This document shows positions 52,708 to 60,348 of a stretch of DNA of 64,000 nt, piece after piece (position 1 is the stretch's first letter; each line of letters starts with the position of its first letter). The stretch is from NCBI RefSeq assembly GCF_025398035.1, contig NZ_CP104558.1:1116001-1180000 (forward strand). Reading direction: 5' to 3'. The notes under the pieces are model-generated. The model saw only the letters and a program-made list of their open reading frames with translations, ran no database searches and was not told the origin of the DNA. The position numbers were made by a program, and so were the translations under genes. The DNA is from Rossellomorea vietnamensis. Its GTDB lineage: Bacteria; Bacillota; Bacilli; Bacillales; Bacillaceae_B.

Positions 52708-53870
52708 AATGTGACGACTCCTTGTTTTTGTTCTGAATTCAACTTGTAAACTTGGATTTTCTGTTTTTCAATCTTTGTCAATAAAACTTCTTCACGTGCC
52801 CCCAGTGCCCCTGCAGTAATAAATACAGAAGGAACCAATTGTCTAAGGTATAAATGCTTCAGAACAATATGGAATGGGATTGTAAACTCATCTGTCGATA
52901 GAGTAGAAAGCATTTCCATCCCTCTCTGCCTGTGAACCCTTCCTATTCCGGGCGGAAGATAATAGTAAGGGGTCCCTCCCTGGGATCTCACGTTTAAGAC
53001 AAGGGAGAAAGTGATATTTTGTTCTACCGCAAGCCTCATCATATAGGAGGCATATTGAATGATTTCTTCGAGCTGGTTTGTGATGGCATAGCGATCAGAT
53101 AGATTGATGGCGATCATCCACTCTTTTTGGGTAGCTGGTGCATAGATCTTCGTTTGAAGGCTGCCGGTTCTGGCAGTTGCCTTCCAGTGAACATCCTGAA
53201 AGCGGTCTCCTTGGATGTAATCCCTTGTCCCTATCTGATGAAAGACATCATGAAATAATGAATGTTGGATGGGGACGTCCCCCTGTTTCCATGTAAGCTT
53301 TTGTTCGGCCATTTTCACTGGAGAATCTGAAGGAAATACGATAATGGTGGACGGGACATTATCAAGTAAATCCAAAAGTACTTTACCACTTCCGAATAAG
53401 TGGGGGATTTCCAGCTGCATATTGGTAATCTTGCATAATCCCCTTCTTTTTCCCATAACAGGTATGGAGATGCTCCCTTCCTCATTTTTACGGATGGAGA
53501 ATGGGATGGACACTTCAATTTTGTCCTCCACCCCTGACGAGTAGGGGTGCATAGTGGGGATGACGATATCTTTAAATGTGATTTTCAACGTCGCACCCCA
53601 AATGGACATGCCTTTATTTTGAAGTTGAAATTCCCACTTTTGCTCCTCATCGCAATGGAGCCTAATCCTCTTCGTGGTCCTTCCAATGCTGATGCCTTCA
53701 CCAATTTTCATTAGATACCATTGATGGACCCTGAAATAGAGGATCATCAACAAAAAAATACCCAACCCTACATAGGAATGTACATAAAAGCTTGCTGCCC
53801 CAACGATGACAAGCAGGACCAGAGTCAAGGATATATAGGGATCTTCGACAATGTCACGTTTCCAATTCAC
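52677..53870 (-). CDS. DUF58 membrane protein of the second MoxR cassette
   Basis: A 397-residue protein. Two adjacent helices near 15-48 anchor it. An Ig-like region follows, and the DUF58 core (about 195-320) contains GTRDYIQGDRFQDVHWKATAR and a vWA-like MIAINLSDR. It differs from the 287-residue soluble DUF58 protein at 19916. B. subtilis YeaD is the likely counterpart. It overlaps both neighbours at their ends. Confidence 0.83.
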   Translation of the reverse strand: MNWKRDIVEDPYISLTLVLLVIVGAASFYVHSYVGLGIFLLMILYFRVHQWYLMKIGEGISIGRTTKRIRLHCDEEQKWEFQLQNKGMSIWGATLKITFKDIVIPTMHPYSSGVEDKIEVSIPFSIRKNEEGSISIPVMGKRRGLCKITNMQLEIPHLFGSGKVLLDLLDNVPSTIIVFPSDSPVKMAEQKLTWKQGDVPIQHSLFHDVFHQIGTRDYIQGDRFQDVHWKATARTGSLQTKIYAPATQKEWMIAINLSDRYAITNQLEEIIQYASYMMRLAVEQNITFSLVLNVRSQGGTPYYYLPPGIGRVHRQRGMEMLSTLSTDEFTIPFHIVLKHLYLRQLVPSVFITAGALGAREEVLLTKIEKQKIQVYKLNSEQKQGVVTLWNRSLKVPS

Positions 53871-54808
53871 TAAGCTTGCCTCGCTTCTACAGGAGTAACC
53901 GACATTTCTACAATTTGCTCGATCACTTCTTCAGCCGTTCTCGTTAAGGATGACTCGATCGTTAATTGGATCCGGTGTTGGAGAACATATGAGGCAACGG
54001 CTACAATATCCTGCGGTCTCACAAAATCCCTGCCTTCGAGGAATGCTTGAGCCTGAGAGGCCTTGAGGAGTGCGAGGCTCGCTCGTGGGCTTGCACCTAC
54101 CTCCACCCATTCATGTTCCCTTGTTCCCCTTGTAATTTGAAGGATATATGTTTCGATATCCTCAGATATATGTACTTCTTTAACTTGGCGGGTCAATGAT
54201 TGTAACTCATCAAGACTTAACACTTTGTTGACTGTATTTAATGGTTCAGATGATTTAAAGCGATTTAATATTCCTCTCTCCTCTTCAAAATCAGGATACG
54301 TAAACGGAATCTTCAACAAAAATCGGTCCAGCTGTGCAGCTGGCAGTGGAAATGTTCCCTGCTGGGATTCAATCGGGTTCTGAGTGGCGACCACGATAAA
54401 CGGGGGCTCTAATGGGACGGTTTCCCCGTCTATGGTGATTTGTTTTTCTTCCATTACTTCGAGTAAACTCGCCTGTGTTCTAGGAGTGGCCCTGTTAATC
54501 TCATCTGCCAAGAGGACATTCGTGACCACGGGTCCTGTCCTTAATTCGAATTCCTGTGTTTTCGGATTGAAAAACTGTATACCTGTCACATCACTCGGTA
54601 ATACATCCGGTGTGAATTGGATCCTTTTAAATGCTCCATCGATACAGTGACTGAAAGTTTTGGCGAGCAAAGTCTTTCCTGTACCCGGGACACTTTCCAA
54701 TAGAACATGTCCTTCTTGAAGTAATGCAATTAACAACAGGTCGATTTCCTTGTCCTTCCCCACTAGCACTTTATTCATCTCTCTCTTGATTGAATCCAAT
54801 CGATTCAT
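53870..54808 (-). CDS. MoxR-family AAA+ ATPase (second cassette)
   Basis: A 312-residue AAA+ ATPase. Walker A is SVPGTGKT (about 39-46), Walker B is LADEINR, sensor 1 is ATQNPIE, and the C-terminal lid has GASPRA. It resembles B. subtilis YeaC. Such ATPases are thought to remodel the DUF58 or vWA proteins encoded beside them. The ATG follows GAGGGGGAAAAAG. First gene of a three-gene operon. Confidence 0.9.
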   Translation of the reverse strand: MNRLDSIKREMNKVLVGKDKEIDLLLIALLQEGHVLLESVPGTGKTLLAKTFSHCIDGAFKRIQFTPDVLPSDVTGIQFFNPKTQEFELRTGPVVTNVLLADEINRATPRTQASLLEVMEEKQITIDGETVPLEPPFIVVATQNPIESQQGTFPLPAAQLDRFLLKIPFTYPDFEEERGILNRFKSSEPLNTVNKVLSLDELQSLTRQVKEVHISEDIETYILQITRGTREHEWVEVGASPRASLALLKASQAQAFLEGRDFVRPQDIVAVASYVLQHRIQLTIESSLTRTAEEVIEQIVEMSVTPVEARQA

Positions 54809-54901
54809 TCTTTTTCCCCCTCATTGACTGTATTAATTAAATTTTCTAAATATATTATTTTTTTATTCTATCATAACTTGTTGTTAAATTATCCCTTTTC
54901 C

Positions 54902-54952
54902 TAAAAAAAAACGAACCACTTCACCAGGATAGGTGAAGTGGTTCGTTTTTTT
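54902..54952 (-). terminator. Terminator of the SDR gene
   Basis: A 16-bp perfect stem AACGAACCACTTCACC and complement, with A9 and T7 outside, directly after the SDR stop. Confidence 0.92.
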
Positions 54953-54956
54953 ACCG

Positions 54957-55694
54957 TTAATGTTCATAAATCATCTTCCTTGTCATTCCCCCATCAATCA
55001 CGATGTTTTCACCTGTGATGAAATCATTATCGGGGTGGGCAAGGAATAAGCATGCCCTAGCAATATCTCCAGGTTTCCCCACCCTGCCGGAAGGGTGCTG
55101 ACTGTGGTCGATGTCTCTCAAGGTGTCATAATCTTCCGTTTGAATCCATCCGGGACTGATGGAATTGACACGGATCCCCACTTCGCTCAAAGTAATGGCC
55201 AGGGAATGAGTGAGGCTCACAATGCCTCCTTTTGTCGCTGAATAGGCTTCAGTATCCGGTTCAGACATAGAAGCTCTTGTTGAGGCCATATTTATGATGC
55301 ATCCTCCCTTCTCCTTCATTAATGAAGCCGCTTCCCTGCTGCAGTAAAATACGCTGCTTAAGTTTGATGATAGAATGCTGTTCCAGTCGTCAGGTTCCAT
55401 CTCCCAGAAGGACATGAATCTGGAGACACCTGCATTATTTATCAGAACGTCCAGCACCCCATGATCTTCTTTTATTTTATTGAAGACGCCTTTCACCTCA
55501 TCGGGGACACCGACATCTGCTTGATGGAATCGTGTGTTATACCCCTCTGCATTAAGCCTATAGGAATGTTCTCTCCCCTTTTCCAGGTCCTTATCCATGA
55601 ATTCAACCATGGCGCCCTCTCTGGCAAATTCTTCAACCAGGGTTTTCCCTATACCGCTTGCTCCCCCTGTAATACATACAATTTTGCTCTTCAT
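54957..55694 (-). CDS. Short-chain dehydrogenase/reductase
   Basis: A 245-residue SDR enzyme. NAD(P) motif TGGASGIG (about 8-15), NNAGV, catalytic Ser in MASTRAS, and YSATK give a complete catalytic set. The Asp at the end of strand 2 (FMDKD) suggests NAD preference. The substrate is unknown. The ATG at 55694 is nine bases after GGGAG; an ATG three codons upstream is too close. No clear operon partner. Confidence 0.85.
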   Translation of the reverse strand: MKSKIVCITGGASGIGKTLVEEFAREGAMVEFMDKDLEKGREHSYRLNAEGYNTRFHQADVGVPDEVKGVFNKIKEDHGVLDVLINNAGVSRFMSFWEMEPDDWNSILSSNLSSVFYCSREAASLMKEKGGCIINMASTRASMSEPDTEAYSATKGGIVSLTHSLAITLSEVGIRVNSISPGWIQTEDYDTLRDIDHSQHPSGRVGKPGDIARACLFLAHPDNDFITGENIVIDGGMTRKMIYEH

Positions 55695-55767
55695 TCTCTT
55701 CATCTCCCATTAAATGTTTATACAGAAGGATACCCTTCGCCCTGAAAGTTCAATCTCTTTTAATAGA

Positions 55768-55831
55768 AAAGGGTTAACCCGATTGGAATTCTCCTTTTAA
55801 AATAAGAGAGATTTCCTAGGGTTAACCCTTT
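55768..55831. repeat. 13-bp inverted repeat AAAGGGTTAACCC
   Basis: Perfect inverted copies at 55768-55780 and 55819-55831, each containing the 10-bp self-palindrome GGGTTAACCC, separated by 38 bases. It could be a terminator of the Spo0E-like gene (TTTT after the second arm on the minus strand) or a protein site. Confidence 0.7.
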
Positions 55832-55837
55832 ACTAAA

Positions 55838-56017
55838 TTATTGAATCATTTTATTATGAGTTGTTTTTTCAGTATCATTTCGCTGATGAATATTGATCAA
55901 GGCATCCAGCTCTTTACTCAGTTGAATGGTAGTGGGACTGTCCAGCCCTAGACGAAGGCCTGACTCTATCATTTTCCACCTTACCAACTCAATTCGAGCA
56001 ACAATTGTCCCATTCAT
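55838..56017 (-). CDS. Spo0E-family aspartyl-phosphate phosphatase
   Basis: A 59-residue protein with the Spo0E-like signature LSKELDALI (SxxLD) preceded by a helix ARIELVRWKMIESG. Members remove phosphate from Spo0A~P and delay sporulation. The ATG at 56017 follows AAAGAGGTG at six bases; in-frame GTG/ATG codons just upstream are inside that site. A second family member is encoded at 62881. Confidence 0.83.
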   Translation of the reverse strand: MNGTIVARIELVRWKMIESGLRLGLDSPTTIQLSKELDALINIHQRNDTEKTTHNKMIQ

Positions 56018-56115
56018 CAACATCACCTCTTTTTCTTTTCTCTATTTTACTATTAATCCCACATAGAGGAAAGAAAAAAGATATCCGAACGCTCATTTAT
56101 TATTTACGACTCTTC

Positions 56116-56706
56116 TTATTTTGCGAAACGGTGTTTCCCAATTGTCAGCAAGGTGTCCCTGCTTGTGATCCAGTCACTTGTAGATGTCACTGGATTATAG
56201 AAAAAGAGTGATCCCTTTCCTTGGCCTCTGAATGCCAGGGCTTCCTGGACCGCGTCCCTTGCTTCCTGTGAAGGCGCCTGGTTGATTTGTCCATTTTGTA
56301 CAGGCGAAAAGGCATAATGTCCATTTGAAACTTGATAGATTACACTTTTGATAGTGTCAGGGAACTCAGTAGAGTCCACTCTGTTCAATACGACGGTTGC
56401 AACTGCGACTTTACCTGCATATGGCTCACCTTTTGCTTCTGCATGTACAAGCTGTGCAAGCAGCTCCCGATCTTCGGTTGTCACGTTATTCTCAGGGATC
56501 TTGATGGTTTGACCCGGTTGGATTTCATTGGATTTCAGATTATTTGCTTCCTTTAATTGAATGACGGATACAGATTTCTCTTTACCGATATCCCAAAGGG
56601 ACTCACCTTTTTCTACAGTGTGTTCTCCCCCTGCAGCAAATGTTTGAGTAGAGAACGTAACAAAAGAAAGTGCTGCAATTCCTAAAATAAAGCTCTTCTT
56701 AATCAT
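56116..56706 (-). CDS. ykvT: LysM-SleB-type cell wall hydrolase (YkvT-like)
   Basis: A 196-residue secreted enzyme. Signal peptide 1-25 (cleavage near TFAAGG), a LysM peptidoglycan-binding domain (about 28-72, HTVEKGESLWDIGK), then a SleB/CwlJ-type hydrolase domain (about 80-196) with LLAQLVHAEAKGEPYAGK, where Glu is catalytic. It is related to cortex-lytic enzymes but lacks a clear spore-only context; B. subtilis YkvT is the nearest match by layout and neighbourhood. The ATG at 56706 follows GGGAGG. Confidence 0.88.
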   Translation of the reverse strand: MIKKSFILGIAALSFVTFSTQTFAAGGEHTVEKGESLWDIGKEKSVSVIQLKEANNLKSNEIQPGQTIKIPENNVTTEDRELLAQLVHAEAKGEPYAGKVAVATVVLNRVDSTEFPDTIKSVIYQVSNGHYAFSPVQNGQINQAPSQEARDAVQEALAFRGQGKGSLFFYNPVTSTSDWITSRDTLLTIGKHRFAK

Positions 56707-56867
56707 ATTTCTACCTCCCAAATAGCGTTCCCTCATAAGATAACAATGAATGGGGAGAATTTCAGCAGGTAATGGTTACCACCAATGGTTCATGCTTCAA
56801 TACTAAATGAAGAAACCCGTTCATATACTGTTTATAGACAACAAGACTCTGATGCTCATATACAAAC

Positions 56868-56898
56868 AAAAAAAGCAGAGGATGATTCCCTCCACTTC
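56868..56898 (-). terminator. Weak terminator of the 56901 gene
   Basis: GAGG/CCTC short stem followed by T7 on the minus strand. Confidence 0.5.
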
Positions 56899-56900
56899 GG

Positions 56901-57095
56901 TTAACTTCTCGGTGTATCAAGGTATTGAAAGAGGATATTCCCACCTTGTTTAGCTATCCCACGGAACTGTTTGAAGTCTTCCTGTTTTACCAGCACAGAT
57001 CGGAAAGCAAGAAAATCTTCCTTCAATACCATTATTTCCTCTACTTCTCTTGTACGCAATGATTGCAGCTGTTCAAGAATTTCTGTTTCACTCAT
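56901..57095 (-). CDS. Hypothetical small protein
   Basis: A 64-residue protein: MSETEILEQLQSLRTREVEE, then LKEDFLAFRSVLVKQEDFKQ and GIAKQGGNILFQYLD. It is helix-rich at the start, with no membrane segment. No family is recognised. ATG at 57095 follows GGAGGTAGTGTAT; an earlier in-frame ATG lacks a ribosome site. It is divergent from ykvS. Confidence 0.7.
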   Translation of the reverse strand: MSETEILEQLQSLRTREVEEIMVLKEDFLAFRSVLVKQEDFKQFRGIAKQGGNILFQYLDTPRS

Positions 57096-57261
57096 ATACA
57101 CTACCTCCATCTTCACTGTTTCTATTGTAGTTTCAAAAGGCTACTGAGCTCAAGAGATAAATTTTATATGCAATTTTTAGAAAACTCTTTACCTTTTCAT
57201 GACTTTGCGTCAAAATATTAGTAATTGTTTGTAGAATTTTGCCAAAAAGGAGCGGCTTTTG

Positions 57262-57441
57262 ATGAAAAAAGCAGAAATCGGGAATGTCATTGAATTTAGA
57301 GAAGGATTAAAAGGAATCGTTGAGAAAGTGAATGAAAATTCAGTAATCGTCGATTTAACTTATATGAAGAATTATCGAGACCTTGAATTAGAAGAAAAGA
57401 CGGTGGTGAATCATAAAAACTATAAGATTGTAGAGGCATAA
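57262..57441 (+). CDS. ykvS: YkvS-like KOW-type small protein (DUF2187)
   Basis: A 59-residue protein: KAEIGNVIEFREGLKGIVEK, VNENSVIVDLTYM, EKTVVNHKNYKIV. It matches B. subtilis YkvS (DUF2187), a small SH3-like barrel reminiscent of KOW motifs. Role unknown. The ATG at 57262 follows AAAAAGGAG; a TTG just before it is an alternative. Followed by a terminator. Confidence 0.85.
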   Translation: MKKAEIGNVIEFREGLKGIVEKVNENSVIVDLTYMKNYRDLELEEKTVVNHKNYKIVEA

Positions 57442-57462
57442 TCCTTAATATATATTTCTTAT

Positions 57463-57490
57463 AAGGGGGAGGACACCCTCCTCCTTTTTT
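57463..57490 (+). terminator. Terminator of ykvS
   Basis: GGGGGAGG/CCTCCTCC stem with ACAC loop and TTTTTT. Confidence 0.88.
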
Positions 57491-57575
57491 GATGTAGTAC
57501 CAACATAGAAAGGTTTACGGCGGCAGCTTTGGGGTTATTCTGATAGCATACTGTCTCGTAAGGTGGAACCCTGTT

Positions 57576-58961
57576 ATGAACCTGAATATACATATATTGA
57601 ATAAAGCGCAAAAAAGCTTTTGGTTTGTGCCATTTTTATTCTCGCTGATCTCATTAATTCTTTCTCTTCTCACCTTTTATTTTGATTGGTGGTTAAGTCA
57701 GCATAACTATCCCATATTTCCAAAGGTTTTGTTCTCTAATTTCAACTTATCCATGACCATCATCAGTACGATCGCGTCATCCATCATGACGATGACGACC
57801 ATTACCTTTTCAACAATCATGGTTGTCCTCACGACTTTTCTATCCCAGTATTCACCGAGGACCTTACAGAATTTCATCAATGACCGCCCGACTCAGCGGG
57901 TGCTTGCCATCTTCGTATCCGGTGTGGTCTACTGTATAACCCTGCTGGTCCTCCTCCAGGATGAATCAGGTCAGGAATTATATATTTCCTCGACTTTTGC
58001 CGGCATAGTGGCCGTTATTTGTTTATTTGTCTTCGTTTATTTCGTCCACCATGTTTCCAACTGGGTGAAGGTAAGTAATTTAATCCATAACATCACCATT
58101 AAAACAAATAAAAAAATTGATAATAGCTACCTATATAGAAGAAATGCCATTCAAGAGGAACCATCCACATTCAATGACTCCTTCTTTAAGGAAACGGAGC
58201 CGACCAATGTGTTCAGTGAAGAATCCGGATATCTGCAACAGATTGATATCGAAGGGATGATTAAAAAGGCCAAAAAGGACAAGAGTATTGTACGGATGGT
58301 GAAGACACCCGGCGAATACTTACTTGAGGGGACCCCCGTGATGACGATTTGGACAACGAATGAAGACATTGACGCAGAAGACTACCTGGGTTATCTGGTA
58401 TTGGGTCCAGATAAAGAGCCCATGGAAGACATTGAACTCGGCATCCGGAAGCTTGTAGAAATAGCCTTAAGGGCCATTTCACCAGCCATCAATGACCCTA
58501 ATACAGCCAAGAACTGCATTGAAGAAATCGGGATCATCCTGTCAAAGCTCGCTAAACATAAGCTTCCAAGCTCTTATTTGACAGATGACGAAAACCAGCT
58601 GCGTATCATTTTAGAACAGCCGACCTTTGTCGATTATTTATACAAAAGCTTTTATCAATTAAGGCATTACGGTAAACAAGACGTATCCATCATTGCAGAA
58701 ATCCTCCGTTCCCTGAGAATGATTGGTGAAAATAACAGCAGTGAAACACAGCGGCTGGTCTGGACATTCAAAAATTATATACTTGAAGGCATCGACTATG
58801 ACAGCCTTCAGGACCTTGATATGCAGTACATCATGAGACATTTGGACGAACTCGCAGCAGCTTGTGGCATAGACGATTGGGACAAGGATGAAGTCAGAAA
58901 TAAATACTTCCCCGAGCAATACAAAACCGATGACTCTTATCATCATAAAAAAGACTTATAA
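57576..58961 (+). CDS. DUF2254 membrane protein
   Basis: A 461-residue protein. Four helices lie in the first 165 residues (about 15-38, 58-90, 108-130, 143-165). The cytoplasmic rest contains EEPSTFNDS, SGYLQQIDIEGMIKKAKK, and RAISPAINDPNTAKNCIE, the hallmark of DUF2254. Function is unknown; members have been seen in envelope or stress contexts. The ATG at 57576 follows AAGGTGG. Single gene with a terminator shared with the next small gene. Confidence 0.86.
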   Translation: MNLNIHILNKAQKSFWFVPFLFSLISLILSLLTFYFDWWLSQHNYPIFPKVLFSNFNLSMTIISTIASSIMTMTTITFSTIMVVLTTFLSQYSPRTLQNFINDRPTQRVLAIFVSGVVYCITLLVLLQDESGQELYISSTFAGIVAVICLFVFVYFVHHVSNWVKVSNLIHNITIKTNKKIDNSYLYRRNAIQEEPSTFNDSFFKETEPTNVFSEESGYLQQIDIEGMIKKAKKDKSIVRMVKTPGEYLLEGTPVMTIWTTNEDIDAEDYLGYLVLGPDKEPMEDIELGIRKLVEIALRAISPAINDPNTAKNCIEEIGIILSKLAKHKLPSSYLTDDENQLRIILEQPTFVDYLYKSFYQLRHYGKQDVSIIAEILRSLRMIGENNSSETQRLVWTFKNYILEGIDYDSLQDLDMQYIMRHLDELAAACGIDDWDKDEVRNKYFPEQYKTDDSYHHKKDL

Positions 58962-58968
58962 CCAAATG

Positions 58969-59001
58969 AAAAAACGGATGCCACTTAGCATCCGTTTTCC
59001 T
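58969..59001. terminator. Bidirectional terminator after the DUF2254 gene
   Basis: AAACGGATGC/GCATCCGTTT stem with short loop and T-rich end between convergent genes. Confidence 0.86.
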
Positions 59002-59002
59002 T

Positions 59003-59122
59003 TTATTGCTTTTCTTTCTTTCCTTCTGAGAGCTCCTTGAATGAAGAAACTTTTCCGTGAGGATGCTGCTCCTCTTTTCTTACATTCCACTGTCTTTCTT
59101 TTTCATGTTTGGACTGTGTCAT
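59003..59122 (-). CDS. Conserved-looking 39-residue small protein
   Basis: A 39-codon frame with AAAAGGAGTGACAAAC before its ATG at 59122: MTQSKHEKERQWNVRKEEQH, then PHGKVSSFKELSEGKKEKQ. Very hydrophilic with a PHGKV core. It resembles, from memory, a small uncharacterised Bacillus family (DUF6254-like), but I cannot confirm it. Convergent with the DUF2254 gene and downstream of nothing else; its size explains why it is easily missed. Confidence 0.65.
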   Translation of the reverse strand: MTQSKHEKERQWNVRKEEQHPHGKVSSFKELSEGKKEKQ

Positions 59123-59192
59123 GTTTGTCACTCCTTTTGATTTACTCTCTATTAACATGAGCAGCAGAACCATTTTTTACTCTTTTTGAACA

Positions 59193-60224
59193 TTATTTAT
59201 TTGGTTTCATCCAGAGAAGGATAATGAATATCAAACTCATATAGCCAAATAGAGGATACAAGTAGGACAGGAGTTCACTGTACTCAAAGAAGCTCAAAGA
59301 ATAAATCATCAGGAAAATCCCGGTAAAAGTCCATAAAGATGAGCCTTTCCAATAGCTTCCGAGCTGTTTTTCCAGCCCGAATACGCCACCGATGACAGAA
59401 GTGAAAATCTCACCATAAATAATGAGGATATAAATAAAGTAGAAGCCTGATACGAATGACTTCATCACCACGGCCATGGGAATCTGATACTCGGTTACAT
59501 TCGGGATCATGACCAGCGTGATATGACTGGAGATCAAAATGAGTGTAAGAAAAAATCCGCCAAGATATCCCCCATATTTAATGGTTTCCCGATCTTTCAC
59601 TTCTCCTGCAACAGGAACGAGAACAGCCTGTGCCATGGCGAGATTGAAGGCAACATATGAAAATGGGGCCACGACCGATTTCCATCCATCTTCCGCATGA
59701 GGGATCATGAGGAATGCTTCCATAAAATCCGCATGGCGAACAGAATACACCATCAGGAACAGATTGAAGACAATCATAAGAGGAACGACAAACGTATTCA
59801 CAGCAAATAAGCCCTTCATCCCTACCATCATCGTTAAAAAACCCAATGCGATGGTCAACAGAATGCCTAACTGCTTGGATAATAGGAGCTGCTCCTGAAA
59901 AACGGCCCCTGCCCCTGAAAGCATGACGGCTGATACTCCGATGAGCATGATCATCATGACGATATTCATGACCTTTGAAAACCATTTGCCAAATAAATAT
60001 TCATTGAATTCCTCGAATGACTTCGCTTTAATATCATGGGATTTAAGCATGATCTTGGTTCCCATCGTAATAAATAAATATCCACTTAGTAATATGGCAA
60101 TAAACCCGACGAAACCAAACCGGGTGAAAAACTCGACAATTTCCCTTCCAGTGGCAAATCCGGCTCCTATGACAGTTCCTACATATACTGCTGCAATCTG
60201 AAACGATCCAGCCATCCTTTTCAT
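59193..60224 (-). CDS. ykvI: YkvI-like membrane transporter
   Basis: A 343-residue integral membrane protein with ten hydrophobic segments in the LeuT/amino-acid-permease style. The N-terminal motif AAVYVGTVIGAGFATGREIVEFF is the broken helix 1, and YVAFNLAMAQAVLVPVAGEV is helix 6. It matches B. subtilis YkvI by size and order. Substrate unknown. ATG after AGAGGTGATGGG. Single gene. Confidence 0.85.
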   Translation of the reverse strand: MKRMAGSFQIAAVYVGTVIGAGFATGREIVEFFTRFGFVGFIAILLSGYLFITMGTKIMLKSHDIKAKSFEEFNEYLFGKWFSKVMNIVMMIMLIGVSAVMLSGAGAVFQEQLLLSKQLGILLTIALGFLTMMVGMKGLFAVNTFVVPLMIVFNLFLMVYSVRHADFMEAFLMIPHAEDGWKSVVAPFSYVAFNLAMAQAVLVPVAGEVKDRETIKYGGYLGGFFLTLILISSHITLVMIPNVTEYQIPMAVVMKSFVSGFYFIYILIIYGEIFTSVIGGVFGLEKQLGSYWKGSSLWTFTGIFLMIYSLSFFEYSELLSYLYPLFGYMSLIFIILLWMKPNK

Positions 60225-60307
60225 CCCATCACCTCTGACACCTTCTACTTCACCTTATGTACAAGCATGGGAAATCAGAAGCAAAAGAACATAATTCTTT
60301 GATTAAA

Positions 60308-60339
60308 CAAAAAAAGCAACCGCATAAAATGCGGCTGCC
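60308..60339 (-). terminator. Terminator of the M3 peptidase gene
   Basis: GCAGCCGCA/TGCGGTTGC stem on the minus strand followed by T7, ten bases past the stop at 60349. Confidence 0.88.
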
Positions 60340-60348
60340 CAGTTTCAT

